From Salipaludibacillus daqingensis (lineage in GTDB: Bacteria > Bacillota > Bacilli > Bacillales > Salisediminibacteriaceae): a stretch of 64,000 nucleotides of DNA. The DNA lies in assembly GCF_029891575.1 (NCBI RefSeq), contig NZ_JARZHF010000002.1, positions 62,001 to 126,000 of the forward strand, written 5' to 3'. Of this stretch, positions 7,691 through 16,695 are shown in pieces; the first letter of the stretch is position 1, and every line of letters starts with the position of its first letter. A program made the translations under genes and the position numbers. The notes beneath the pieces were generated by a model. The model saw only the letters and a list, made by a program, of their open reading frames with translations, was not told where the DNA came from and did no database searches.

Positions 7691-9592
7691 TTAACCCAAA
7701 TTGTTAAAAATTATCGCTTTTAATTTTTTTAAGTCAATTGGTTTCGTGATGTAATCATCGCAGCCATTTTCCAGTAACTCTTTAATAGTTGAATCGTTTG
7801 CATCCGCACTGACTGCGATAACAGGAATTTTATTCGTGAACTTACTAGATTTCAATTGTTTTAATACGTCTCTACCATTAATATCTGGTAAGCCTAAGTC
7901 TAAAAAGATGATGTCCGGCTTCAATTCTCTTGCTTTAAATATACCTTCATGTCCGGTATTTTTTGAAATCACATTAATCCTTTTCTCATCAATACTTTCT
8001 AACATTGCTTCCATAATATCGATGTTATCTTGTTGATCTTCGATATATATAACCTTTTTCAACTTTGAATGATTAACTAAAAATTCTTTTTCGGTCTTTT
8101 TTTCATCTATGGAAACATCACTAACCATTGTTGTTTTTTTGAAAGACACCCAAAATGTTGCACCATTTTCTTGATTATTATAAGCACCATAATTTCCGTT
8201 CATTTTTGTCGATAAGTTTGCAACGATAGCTAATCCAAGGCCCGTTCCTTTCCACTTTTTCATGTTTCTTTCGCTTCTATAAAACGGTTCAAATAAACGA
8301 TCAACACCATCTTTAGGTAGTCCAATTCCTGAGTCTGTTACATTTATTTTAATCGATGATGTAATTTTATCTTCTTTTATACTTACATATATTTTTCCTT
8401 TAGAAGGGTTAAATTTAATCGCATTTGTAAGCAAGTTGTTTAAAATTTGCTTTAAACGTAACTCATCCGCTTCAATCATTAATCTCTTGTCAACCTGATC
8501 AATGGCTGCATCAATAGGATGATTTTTATTAGTCGATAATGTCTCAATACACTCGTTTATAAAGGAGTGAACTGGGATTGGTTTCATATCCAATTTAATG
8601 TTCCCTGCTTCAATTGCTGAAAAGTCTAATATTTCATCTATTAACGCTAACAAATGATTAGATGAATCACTTATCTTGTTTAACATTGACTTATTCTTTG
8701 GATCGAATTTATCATCCTCTAGCAAAAGCTGTGTAAATCCTGAAATAGAATTTAATGGAGTTCGTAAGTCATGACTCATTTGTGACAGGAATATATTTTT
8801 CATTTCATTCGCTTTTTCAGCATTATGTTTCTCTATGTTGAGATTCTTCTCTCTCTCTTTTCGAAAAGCGTTTTCCATTATTATTTTTTTGTTCTTCTCT
8901 TTCATCAATTGATATTCTTTTTCAATCTTTTTTAATTTATTTTTTTCATCTGGTTCCACTTCTGATACATATTTAGGGTGATAAAGGGGAGATTTCATTA
9001 TTTTGTCATCTTGCATAAAAAATTGATGTACTTTTAACATTTCATTTTGAGTAAATGACGATACATTTAGGGCATTATAGGAACAGACAGAAATAACATT
9101 TTCTTTTCCCATAAATGAATTACAATCACATTCATATTTCCTAAGTTCAATGATAAATGATTCCTTCACTAACACTTGTCCCCAAATTCTAGTTGTTAAA
9201 TCCTTTGCAATATTAGGCTTTATAAGGTCAACAAGGTTTTTAAAACCATTCGCTGCATCAAAATTATCTTTAGGTAAATAAAAATCAACATTATTTACAT
9301 AAGTGATATGAGTTAAATGTTTTTCAGTATAACCAAGATCTCTAATTTTTTGATTGACTTCTTTAAAAAACTCATCGTTTTCTACAAGTAATATTTTATC
9401 GTTATTATCTAATCCTTCACAAATATATTCTATAGCATTTTTTATATATTTATCATATTCGTTAAACATATAGAGAATATGAGCACCGCGATCACCACTG
9501 GAATTATTTGTTAGTTCATGAATTTTGCTTATATCTTTATTCAAAAATACTGATTCGTTAGTGATAAAATGACTCCCTTTCAATTTAAGCAA
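7691..9592 (-). CDS. Soluble MEDS-domain hybrid histidine kinase with receiver
   Basis: A 633-residue protein with no membrane segment. In order: an N-terminal MEDS-type sensory domain (about 33-200, starting GDRGAHILYMFNEYDKY); a coiled coil (about 213-265); a HisKA dimerisation/phosphoacceptor domain with SQMSHDLRTPLNS and His274; a HATPase domain with N-box NNLLTNAIKF, DSGIGLP and GTGLGLAI (about 376-490); and a C-terminal receiver (about 512-633) with acidic pair ED518-519, phosphoacceptor Asp565 (FLDLGLPD) and Lys617 (ITKP). All catalytic residues are present. It should autophosphorylate in the cytosol and pass phosphate to its own receiver. No separate response regulator or phosphotransfer protein lies nearby, so its output partner is unknown. 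The gene has its own terminator and no operon partners. Confidence 0.85.
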   Translation of the reverse strand: MLKLKGSHFITNESVFLNKDISKIHELTNNSSGDRGAHILYMFNEYDKYIKNAIEYICEGLDNNDKILLVENDEFFKEVNQKIRDLGYTEKHLTHITYVNNVDFYLPKDNFDAANGFKNLVDLIKPNIAKDLTTRIWGQVLVKESFIIELRKYECDCNSFMGKENVISVCSYNALNVSSFTQNEMLKVHQFFMQDDKIMKSPLYHPKYVSEVEPDEKNKLKKIEKEYQLMKEKNKKIIMENAFRKEREKNLNIEKHNAEKANEMKNIFLSQMSHDLRTPLNSISGFTQLLLEDDKFDPKNKSMLNKISDSSNHLLALIDEILDFSAIEAGNIKLDMKPIPVHSFINECIETLSTNKNHPIDAAIDQVDKRLMIEADELRLKQILNNLLTNAIKFNPSKGKIYVSIKEDKITSSIKINVTDSGIGLPKDGVDRLFEPFYRSERNMKKWKGTGLGLAIVANLSTKMNGNYGAYNNQENGATFWVSFKKTTMVSDVSIDEKKTEKEFLVNHSKLKKVIYIEDQQDNIDIMEAMLESIDEKRINVISKNTGHEGIFKARELKPDIIFLDLGLPDINGRDVLKQLKSSKFTNKIPVIAVSADANDSTIKELLENGCDDYITKPIDLKKLKAIIFNNLG

Positions 9593-9871
9593 AATATAAA
9601 TATAAATGTATTATAACAGGATTAACCATTTTTCTCGACAGTTATTCAATAATTTACGTTCATTAATGACAATTATTACTAGTTATTTCAACATTCTCTA
9701 TCTCATTATATGTTTTCGCGAGTTGGTAACGAAAACCTTGTTTAATTTAGCAATTATAATAAAAACTAAGAAATGTTTGGACTAGACATATGTTTTTCCA
9801 AGAAAATGTTGGAACATATCGTCGAATGAATATCGTGTCGTTCAAACAAAAATATCGTTGGAGGTGTTGTT

Positions 9872-10039
9872 ATGTTTGGAATGAGACGAAATAATAAAGG
9901 GAATGGTAATGCTGTGATGTATTCATTAGTTGGTTTAGGTGTAGGTGCAGCTGCCTACGGAGTTATGAGAGGACGAAACAACAGAGGGAATAACATGATG
10001 GAACCCGTACAAAAAGCATTTGACCAGATGAGAAATTAG
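9872..10039 (+). CDS. Small Gly-rich membrane protein, YrzQ/DUF3918-like
   Basis: A 55-residue protein: basic Asn/Gly-rich start (MFGMRRNNKGNGNA), one Gly/Ala-rich membrane segment (SLVGLGVGAAAYGVMRG, residues 18-34), and a basic, amphipathic end (VQKAFDQMRN). A strong GGAGGTG precedes the ATG and a good terminator follows, so it is very likely expressed. The design resembles the small DUF3918/YrzQ family of Bacillaceae, whose function is unknown. The family call is from memory of the pattern only. Confidence 0.65.
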   Translation: MFGMRRNNKGNGNAVMYSLVGLGVGAAAYGVMRGRNNRGNNMMEPVQKAFDQMRN

Positions 10040-10060
10040 GTCAACATTCAGAAAGAAATC

Positions 10061-10092
10061 GAACAGCTTATCATGGATAGGCTGTTCTTTTT
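10061..10092 (+). terminator. Terminator of the small YrzQ-like gene
   Basis: Stem GAACAGC/GCTGTTC extended by TTATC/GATAG, then TTTTTATTT on the plus strand. It converges with the glnA terminator immediately downstream. Confidence 0.8.
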
Positions 10093-10098
10093 ATTTAC

Positions 10099-10138
10099 AA
10101 AAAAGAAACCCTCAGAGCCATGATAGCTCCAAGGGTTT
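10099..10138 (-). terminator. glnA terminator
   Basis: Stem AAACCCT-(CA)-GAGC / GCTC-(CA)-AGGGTTT, a symmetric two-part hairpin, followed on the minus strand by CTTTTTT. It lies 10 bp past the glnA stop codon. Confidence 0.8.
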
Positions 10139-10147
10139 GTCTGTTTA

Positions 10148-11485
10148 TTAATAAGTCTGTAGGTACTGCTCGCGCTCCCAAGGGTGAACTTGTGTGCGGA
10201 ACATATCCCATTCGATTTCTTTTGATTCAATAAAGTGCTCTAATGCGTGAGCTCCTACTGATTTCGTAATTGTTTCGTTCTTTCTTAACGCATCAATTGC
10301 TTCTTTAAGGTTCGATGGTAAAGCTTCGATACCTTCTGCTTCGCGCTCTTCTAGATCCATCGCATAAATGTTACGATCTGTTTCAGCTGGTGGCGTCATC
10401 TTGTGACGAATACCATCAAGACCTGCTGCAAGCATTGCTGCCATTGCTAAATATGGGTTAGCTGCAGGGTCTGGACTACGAACTTCGATACGAGTACTTA
10501 ATCCACGTGACGACGGGATACGTACTAGTGGAGAACGGTTACGCATTGACCATGCAATATAACAAGGTGCTTCATAACCAGGCACAAGACGCTTATATGA
10601 ATTTACTGTAGGGTTAGTTAATGCCGTAAACGCATGAGCGTGCTTTAACGTTCCTGCTAAGAACTGCATAGCAGTTTCACTTAGTTGATTCTCAGTATTT
10701 GGATCAAAGAAAGCATTGACGCCACCTTCTTTAAATAAAGACATGTTCGCGTGCATTCCACTTCCGTTTACACCAAACAATGGTTTAGGCATGAACGTTG
10801 CGTGAAGACCGTGTTTACGAGCAATTGTTTTAACAACAAGTTTAAATGTTTGAATGTTGTCACAAGTCGTTACAGCATCTGCATATTTAAAGTCAATTTC
10901 GTGTTGTCCTGGAGCTACCTCATGGTGAGATGCTTCAATTTCAAAGCCCATGTCCTCAAGCTCAAGAACGATATCACGTCGACAGTTTTCACCTAAGTCT
11001 GTTGGTGCCAAGTCGAAGTATCCACCTTTGTCGTTTAACTCCAGTGTTGGCTCACCGTGCTCATCATTTTTAAATAAGAAGAATTCTGGCTCAGGTCCGA
11101 TGTTAAAGTCTGAGAACCCAAGTTCGTGTGCTTCTTTAAGTACGTTTTTCAAAGCTCCTCGTGGGTCACCAGCAAATGGTGTTCCGTCTGGATTATAGAT
11201 GTCACAAATTAATCTTGCTACTTTACCTTTTTCAGGAGTCCAAGGGAAGATTACCCAAGTGTCAAGATCTGGATACAAGTACATGTCCGATTCTTCAATT
11301 CGAACAAACCCTTCAATTGATGATCCGTCAAACATCATCAAATTATCCAATGCTTTTGTTAGCTGCGTTACTGGAATTTCAACGTTTTTAATAATCCCTA
11401 GTAAATCTGTGAACTGTAATCGGATAAATCTTACATTTTCCTCATTTGCCATACTTAGAATGTCTTGTTTAGAATACTTACTCAT
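10148..11485 (-). CDS. glnA: Glutamine synthetase, type I
   Basis: A 445-residue type I-alpha glutamine synthetase (B. subtilis enzyme about 444), which makes glutamine from glutamate, ammonia and ATP. Visible signatures are FDGSSIEGF (beta-grasp latch), EPEFFLF (metal site), [22 protein letters not shown] and [17 protein letters not shown]. The start is the ATG at 11485 behind AAGGAGGAG; an upstream in-frame start adds only 7 residues and lacks a site. In B. subtilis glnA is the second gene of glnRA, with feedback-inhibited enzyme acting through GlnR and TnrA. Here glnR is missing between ynbB and glnA, and glnA has its own terminator and a 275-bp upstream region with a perfect GlnR/TnrA-type box. 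Confidence 0.98.
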   Translation of the reverse strand: MSKYSKQDILSMANEENVRFIRLQFTDLLGIIKNVEIPVTQLTKALDNLMMFDGSSIEGFVRIEESDMYLYPDLDTWVIFPWTPEKGKVARLICDIYNPDGTPFAGDPRGALKNVLKEAHELGFSDFNIGPEPEFFLFKNDEHGEPTLELNDKGGYFDLAPTDLGENCRRDIVLELEDMGFEIEASHHEVAPGQHEIDFKYADAVTTCDNIQTFKLVVKTIARKHGLHATFMPKPLFGVNGSGMHANMSLFKEGGVNAFFDPNTENQLSETAMQFLAGTLKHAHAFTALTNPTVNSYKRLVPGYEAPCYIAWSMRNRSPLVRIPSSRGLSTRIEVRSPDPAANPYLAMAAMLAAGLDGIRHKMTPPAETDRNIYAMDLEEREAEGIEALPSNLKEAIDALRKNETITKSVGAHALEHFIESKEIEWDMFRTQVHPWEREQYLQTY

Positions 11486-11527
11486 TCTTATAGTCTCCTC
11501 CTTCAAAATATCTGTTACTTTTCATTT

Positions 11528-11580
11528 GGAGTAACAGGACGTTTCTCCTGACTAACTCCTTTGTTGAAGAACCTGTTATT
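11528..11580 (-). promoter_or_regulatory. Alternative hairpins in the glnA leader
   Basis: Hairpin 1 (11528-11559) pairs GGAGT with ACTCC and CAGGA with TCCTG around a 6-nt loop. Hairpin 2 pairs TAACAGG (11532-11538) with CCTGTTA (11572-11578), extendable by two pairs. The two share bases and cannot form together. They lie about 45-95 nt before the start codon. No T-run follows either one, so a terminator switch is not indicated; effects on stability or protein binding are possible. Confidence 0.35.
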
Positions 11581-11663
11581 CTGAAATAACCGAACATTCA
11601 AATTCTTCGTTTTTTTAACGATAAACACATGATAACGAAGATGGAATTATTTTTGTTCGATAT

Positions 11664-11697
11664 TGTCAGATTATCTGACAGGGAAATTTTCTGACAA
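11664..11697 (-). promoter_or_regulatory. glnA promoter with GlnR/TnrA-type operator
   Basis: The palindrome TGTCAGATTATCTGACA (11664-11680) fits the GlnR/TnrA consensus TGTNA-N7-TNACA exactly. On the minus strand a -35-like TTGTCA (11692-11697) and a -10-like GATAAT (11670-11675), 16 bp apart, would place the operator across the -10 box, as expected for repression. Transcription would begin near 11662, giving a leader of about 175 nt. The promoter call is by eye. Confidence 0.6.
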
Positions 11698-11735
11698 AGG
11701 AAAAGAGAGCAGGCTATAATAAACCTACCCTCTTT
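11697..11735 (-). terminator. ynbB terminator
   Basis: A 12-bp stem (AAAGAGGGTAGG against CCTGCTCTCTTT on the minus strand, with two G-U pairs) and a 10-nt loop, followed by a short T-run. It separates ynbB from the glnA promoter. Confidence 0.6.
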
Positions 11736-11759
11736 CTAACAAGCTTAACCGAATTTTTA

Positions 11760-13028
11760 TTATTTCAGTCGATTTTCTTCAAAAATTGTCATCACTGCTT
11801 CCATTACGGCAATTTTTATGTGCTCAAAAGTTAAGCCACCTTGAACGTAAGCTGTGTAAGGTGGGCGAATCGGGCCGTCGGCTGTTAATTCGATACTCGA
11901 TCCTTGAATAAACGTTCCTGCTGCCATGATCACATCGTCTTCATACCCTGGCATATAGCTCGGGTGTGGCGTCACATGGGCGTCAATTGGCGATGAAGCT
12001 TGGATCGATTGGCAAAAGGTAATCATCGCTTTTTTATCCGGAAAAGAAACAGATTGAATCAAGTCTGTTCTCGGGGCATCCCATCTAGGCGCTGTATCCA
12101 TCCCTAACTCGCTTAATAGTTTCGCTGTAAACATTGCCCCTTTCAGTGCTTCATTGACAACATGTGGTGCTAAAAAGAACCCTTGAAACATATCAAGCAA
12201 CGTGTTTAAACTTGCTCCACCTTCGAGACCAATGCCTGGAGCTGTCATCCGGTTACCACATAGACTAATAAGTTTTTTCTTGCCAACTAAATATCCGCCC
12301 GTTTTTGCAATTCCACCACCTGGATTTTTGATAAGTGATCCGGCAACGAGATCTGCACCAACATCCGATGGTTCTTCTTTTTCTACAAATTCCCCGTAGC
12401 AATTATCAACAAAAACAATCACATCTGAGTTAATGTCTTTTACCACTTTTATCATGTCACTAATTTCTGAAACCGTAAACGAGGGCCTGTTGGCATATCC
12501 TTTCGAACGTTGAATGCCAATAACTTTCGTTTTATCTGTCATTTGTTGGCGTATTTGCTTAGCGTCAACTTGATCATTGTTTAAGGGGATTTCTTTATAG
12601 GTAACGCCAAAGTCCATTAACGAGCCGGCATTGTCATCGCCTCTTAGACCAATTACTTCTTCTAATGTGTCATATGGCTTTCCTGTGATGTACATAAGTT
12701 CATCTCCTGGTCGAAGAACGCCAAACAATGCTGTTGAGATAGCATGTGTACCTGAAACAATTTGTGGACGTACCACGGCTGCTTCTGTGCCAAAAACTTG
12801 AGCATACACTTTCTCTAACGTTTCTCTACCCATGTCATCATAACCGTATCCTGTTGAAGGTTGAAAATGAAATTCAGATACTTCGTTATCTTTAAATGCT
12901 TTTAACACTTTTCGTTGATTGTACTCTGAAATTTTCCCTCTTTCTCTAAAGGAAGGTTGTAATGCCTCGATCGTTTCTTCTGCTAATTGTACTATTTGTG
13001 TGCTGGTCATAGTCTGTTGCAACGTCAT
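11760..13028 (-). CDS. ynbB: YnbB, methionine gamma-lyase family PLP protein
   Basis: A 422-residue fold-type I pyridoxal-phosphate protein of the YnbB family, often labelled aluminium resistance protein or methionine gamma-lyase-like. The likely PLP lysine is in SLIKNPGGGIAKTGGYLVG. VRPQIVSGTHAISTALFGVLRPGDE is the cofactor-phosphate region and VFVDNCYGEF holds the ring-contacting aspartate. The real substrate is not established. The ATG at 13028 follows AGAGGAG. It starts 9 bp after hflX, matching the hflX-ynbB pair of Bacillus, and ends in its own terminator. Confidence 0.9.
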   Translation of the reverse strand: MTLQQTMTSTQIVQLAEETIEALQPSFRERGKISEYNQRKVLKAFKDNEVSEFHFQPSTGYGYDDMGRETLEKVYAQVFGTEAAVVRPQIVSGTHAISTALFGVLRPGDELMYITGKPYDTLEEVIGLRGDDNAGSLMDFGVTYKEIPLNNDQVDAKQIRQQMTDKTKVIGIQRSKGYANRPSFTVSEISDMIKVVKDINSDVIVFVDNCYGEFVEKEEPSDVGADLVAGSLIKNPGGGIAKTGGYLVGKKKLISLCGNRMTAPGIGLEGGASLNTLLDMFQGFFLAPHVVNEALKGAMFTAKLLSELGMDTAPRWDAPRTDLIQSVSFPDKKAMITFCQSIQASSPIDAHVTPHPSYMPGYEDDVIMAAGTFIQGSSIELTADGPIRPPYTAYVQGGLTFEHIKIAVMEAVMTIFEENRLK

Positions 13029-13037
13029 TTCTCCTCT

Positions 13038-14315
13038 TTATTCTTCTTGTCTTTTTTTCAATTCATGATATATCGCTGATTTCGGTGGAGCATAGCCACG
13101 AACCATATATCTTTCCGTACTTTCTTCAAATGATCTTTCTAGTTGAATCGTTTCTTTCTGTAATCGATGAAGCCATTTACCTTCATCAGATTCTAAATAA
13201 ACGATGTAAGGTAAAAACTGCTCTTCCATAACCGATTCTATTTTCATTTTAAGCTTGTCCAAATCTTGATCTTCATGAGCACTAATTAATACCGATGCCC
13301 CTTGACTGTTTGCAAAAAAGTCGTCTTTTATTTGATCACGTTTATTATAAACCGTCAACATAGGAATTTGATGTGCTTCCAAATCTTCTAATAACTTTGT
13401 CACCGTTGATTCGTGATTGATAAAATCAGGGTTTGATGCATCGACGACGTGAATAATTAAATCTGCTTCTTTCACTTCTTCTAGGGTGGAGCGAAATGCT
13501 GCGATTAACGTTGTAGGTAATTGCTGAATAAATCCAACTGTATCGGTCATCAATACTTCAATGCCAGAAGGCAATTTTAACTTCTTTGTTGTAGGGTCAA
13601 GGGTAGCAAATAGCTTATCTTCAATATAGACATCAGCATCAGACAACCTATTTAATAACGTTGATTTCCCAGCATTTGTGTACCCAACTAAAGACATTTG
13701 AAATGCTTGATTTTTTTTACGCCTTTCTCGATACCTGTCTCGGTGTGCCACAATTTGTGATAGCTGTCGTCTAATTTCATCCATCCGATCACGAATATGT
13801 CGTTGATCAATTTCTAACTGCGTCTCACCCGGACCTCTCGTACCAATTCCCCCACCTAAACGGGACAACACATGACCTTGCCCGCGAAGGCGCGGAAGGG
13901 AATAGCTTAATTGCGCAAGTTCTACTTGTAATTTCCCTTCTTTCGATTGTGCTCGACCGGCAAAAATATCGAGAATCAATTGCGTTCGGTCAATGATAGG
14001 TGTGTCCATTTGGTTCGTTAAATTTCGTAATTGAGACGATGAAAGTTCATCGTTGAAGATGACTAAATCAGCATCTTTTTCTTCGACCATCAGCTGTAAT
14101 TCCTCTACTTTTCCTTTGCCTATATACGTTGCAGAATGCGGATGCTCAAGGCTTTGAGATACCGTCGCAACAGCTAATCCTCCTGCTGTTTTCGTCAAAG
14201 ATTCTAACTCTTCCATGCTGTATATAAAATCTTCTTCATTGGCTGATTTTTTCTTAACCCCAACGAGAACAACCGTTTCTTGATTTACTTTTGGCTGAGT
14301 ATCGATGATATTCAC
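13038..14315 (-). CDS. hflX: Ribosome-associated GTPase HflX
   Basis: A 425-residue GTPase that binds the large ribosomal subunit and splits or rescues stalled ribosomes under stress. The N-terminal HflX domain carries the glycine-rich loop SRLGGGIGTRGPGETQLE. The G domain has G1 GYTNAGKST, G3 DTVGFIQQLP and G4 NKRD. A C-terminal domain follows (about 360-425). The ATG at 14315 has GGAAGGTG before it. It sits 10 bp after spoVK and just before ynbB, as in B. subtilis (where it is ynbA). Confidence 0.95.
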   Translation of the reverse strand: MNIIDTQPKVNQETVVLVGVKKKSANEEDFIYSMEELESLTKTAGGLAVATVSQSLEHPHSATYIGKGKVEELQLMVEEKDADLVIFNDELSSSQLRNLTNQMDTPIIDRTQLILDIFAGRAQSKEGKLQVELAQLSYSLPRLRGQGHVLSRLGGGIGTRGPGETQLEIDQRHIRDRMDEIRRQLSQIVAHRDRYRERRKKNQAFQMSLVGYTNAGKSTLLNRLSDADVYIEDKLFATLDPTTKKLKLPSGIEVLMTDTVGFIQQLPTTLIAAFRSTLEEVKEADLIIHVVDASNPDFINHESTVTKLLEDLEAHQIPMLTVYNKRDQIKDDFFANSQGASVLISAHEDQDLDKLKMKIESVMEEQFLPYIVYLESDEGKWLHRLQKETIQLERSFEESTERYMVRGYAPPKSAIYHELKKRQEE

Positions 14316-14325
14316 CTTCCTATCG

Positions 14326-15285
14326 TCATTCTAATAAAATGTTGTTAAATGCTTTTGTAAAGTCGCCTCTCACTAATGTGAGAAGTGCCTCTTTATCATA
14401 GTTACCTTCTTTCAATAGTCGAACTGCTTGCAAGCGAATGGCTTTCTCTAATAAGTTTCGGATAAAACGTCCGTTACTAAAACGCTCATTTTGATATTCT
14501 TTCGCTACTTCTAAAATTTCTTTAATATACGGTATCGCATGATTATTAATATCATAATCTCGTTGCCAAGCCATCTCTTTTAGCATTTGTATTAGTTGAT
14601 CTACCGTGTAGTTAGGGAAGGACACAATCATCGGGAATCGTGATGGCAATCCAGGATTAAGTCTGAGGAAATGATCCATTTCTACTGGATAACCTGCAAG
14701 TATTAGCACAAATTGATGTTGCTGATCTTCCATCAGTTTTACTAACGTATCGATCGCTTCTTTTCCGAAATCTTTTTCTCCACCTCTAGCTAATGAGTAG
14801 GCTTCATCAATAAATAGCACTCCGCCCATTGCCTTCTGAACTAAATCTTTTGTTTTTTGCGCTGTATGTCCAATATATTCTCCAACGAGGTCTCCTCGAT
14901 CTACTTCAAGGAAATGGCCTTTCTCTAATACATTCATTTCTTTTAACATCGAAGCAATTAACCTTGCAACTGTCGTTTTGCCTGTGCCCGGATTTCCTTT
15001 AAAAACCATGTGAAGGGATTGTTTGCCAACTTTTAGTCCGTTTTCTTCTCGACGTTTGTTTAAATAAAGCCACGCATACAACTCGTGAACAAAAGATTTC
15101 ATCGAATCTAATCCTACATACCGATCAAATTCTTTCATCACTTTATTATATTCTGTATGGTTTAAAAAAGGAGAAACTTCAGATGAAGGATTGGACGCAC
15201 CCTTCTCTTCTCTGTTCGTTGATTTGATCACAACATTAATTTGTCCCCGTTTTTTCATTTTAGCCGATTGTTCCACCGAAGTCAC
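14326..15285 (-). CDS. spoVK: Stage V sporulation protein K (AAA+ ATPase)
   Basis: A 319-residue CbbX-type AAA+ ATPase made in the mother cell during sporulation; spoVK mutants of B. subtilis fail in spore maturation. Walker A GNPGTGKTTVAR, Walker B VLFIDEAYSLARGG and the pore/sensor region FVLILAGYPVEMDHFLRLNPGLPSRF are clear. The start is uncertain. A GTG at 15285 lies close to AGAGGA, another GTG follows 3 codons later, and an ATG (MKKRGQINV) sits 9 codons in. It heads spoVK-hflX-ynbB, with hfq upstream behind a terminator. Confidence 0.92.
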   Translation of the reverse strand: MTSVEQSAKMKKRGQINVVIKSTNREEKGASNPSSEVSPFLNHTEYNKVMKEFDRYVGLDSMKSFVHELYAWLYLNKRREENGLKVGKQSLHMVFKGNPGTGKTTVARLIASMLKEMNVLEKGHFLEVDRGDLVGEYIGHTAQKTKDLVQKAMGGVLFIDEAYSLARGGEKDFGKEAIDTLVKLMEDQQHQFVLILAGYPVEMDHFLRLNPGLPSRFPMIVSFPNYTVDQLIQMLKEMAWQRDYDINNHAIPYIKEILEVAKEYQNERFSNGRFIRNLLEKAIRLQAVRLLKEGNYDKEALLTLVRGDFTKAFNNILLE

Positions 15286-15454
15286 CGTCCTCTATTTTAG
15301 AGTGGAAAGGTTTCTGTCACAACTACTATACGCAAAAATAGATAAGACGTGACAAAAGCCTATTCGATGGATGAAAACAACTTAAAACCGTTAATTTTAT
15401 CTTGAAGCGCTCTTAAAACTAAGAATCTAATTTAAACAATTTTAAATACGAAGT

Positions 15455-15479
15455 AAAAAACCCAGCACCTTGTGCCGGG
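15455..15479 (-). terminator. hfq terminator
   Basis: Stem CCCAGCAC/GTGCCGGG (G-U pair on the minus-strand RNA) with a 3-nt loop, then TTTTTT on the minus strand. Confidence 0.8.
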
Positions 15480-15487
15480 TCCTCCAA

Positions 15488-15721
15488 TTACTTATTATCT
15501 TGATTAAGCTGCACGTTACGTTGAGGTGAGAAAGTGGAGATCGCATGTTTGTATACAAGCTGTTGTTTTCCGTCTGTATCCAAAATGACAGTAAAGTTGT
15601 CGAAACTTTTCACATGCCCTCTCAGTTGAAAGCCATTAAGTAAAAATACCGTTACAGGAATGTTATCTTTTCTCAATTGATTCAGAAATTGATCTTGAAT
15701 ATTCACAGATTGTTGTTTCAT
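15488..15721 (-). CDS. hfq: RNA chaperone Hfq
   Basis: A 77-residue Sm-like protein that forms a hexamer binding small RNAs and U- or A-rich RNA. The Sm1 motif is seen in [19 protein letters not shown] and the Sm2 motif as YKHAIST. The acidic C-terminal tail is short, as in Gram-positive Hfq. The gene follows miaA by 44 bp and is closed by a terminator, giving the mutL-methyltransferase-miaA-hfq order. Confidence 0.97.
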   Translation of the reverse strand: MKQQSVNIQDQFLNQLRKDNIPVTVFLLNGFQLRGHVKSFDNFTVILDTDGKQQLVYKHAISTFSPQRNVQLNQDNK

Positions 15722-15765
15722 TTTTTACAGGCCTCCTCTAGTTCCATTATTAACTATATTCGCTA

Positions 15766-16695
15766 TTAATAATAACTTTCCTTTAAAAATGTATGAATTT
15801 CTTTTAGCTTTTTTTCCCGGTTTGTTGTCATATCAAACCATTCGATGTCCATTTTGTTTCGAAACCACGTTAATTGGCGTTTTGCAAACCGTCGAGAGTT
15901 TTGTTTTAGCTGGGAAATGGCCGCGTCCAACGAAACTGTTCCTCGAACATATTCAAGAATTTCTTTGTATCCAATCGCTTGCATCGATTGACAGTCTCCA
16001 TACCCTTCCTCAAATAACCTCTCTACTTCGTGAATCAATCCTTGTTCAATCATTTGATCGACACGCTCGTTAATACGATCATACAACATTTTTCTGTCCA
16101 TTGTTAGTCCAATTATCGTCGTATCATATAAAGGAGACTCTTCATTGGTTAGTTGTTCTGACAATGGCTTTCCAGTTACATGATGAACTTCTAAAGCTCG
16201 AATCACACGCCTTCGATTATTTGGGTGAAGGTTCTTGTAACTTAAAGGATCGGTTTTTTTTAATTGTTCATGTAAAGCATCATTTCCGTGTTCATCAGCA
16301 AACTTATTTAGTCGATCTCTAAATAAACGATCTTCCGTCGCCTTCGAAAAATTATAATCATAAATCACGGAATTGATATAAAGACCAGTTCCCCCAACGA
16401 TAAACGGCATTTTTCCTTTTTCCGAAATGGATGAAATTGATTTTTTCGCCAACGACTGAAAGTCAGCAACAGAAAAGGATTCATCTGGCTTTTTAATATC
16501 TATCAAATGATGAGGAATGCCCTCCATTTCCTCCTTACTAACTTTCGCCGTGGCAACGTCCATGCTCTGATACACTTGCATGGAATCTCCACTAATTACT
16601 TCTCCATTAAACTGTTTCGCAAGTGAGATACTTGTCGCTGTTTTCCCTACCGCAGTTGGACCAACGATAACGATAAGAGGTTGGTTATTTTTCAT
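15766..16695 (-). CDS. miaA: tRNA dimethylallyltransferase
   Basis: A 309-residue enzyme that transfers a dimethylallyl group from DMAPP to N6 of adenosine-37 in tRNAs reading U-starting codons. The P-loop GPTAVGKTATS, the GDSMQVYQSMDVATAK motif and GGTGLYI are present. MiaB, encoded 11 kb away in this window, methylthiolates the same base. The start at the ATG 16695 is favoured over a GTG at 16704. Either way the gene overlaps the end of the methyltransferase gene, implying translational coupling. Confidence 0.96.
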   Translation of the reverse strand: MKNNQPLIVIVGPTAVGKTATSISLAKQFNGEVISGDSMQVYQSMDVATAKVSKEEMEGIPHHLIDIKKPDESFSVADFQSLAKKSISSISEKGKMPFIVGGTGLYINSVIYDYNFSKATEDRLFRDRLNKFADEHGNDALHEQLKKTDPLSYKNLHPNNRRRVIRALEVHHVTGKPLSEQLTNEESPLYDTTIIGLTMDRKMLYDRINERVDQMIEQGLIHEVERLFEEGYGDCQSMQAIGYKEILEYVRGTVSLDAAISQLKQNSRRFAKRQLTWFRNKMDIEWFDMTTNREKKLKEIHTFLKESYY

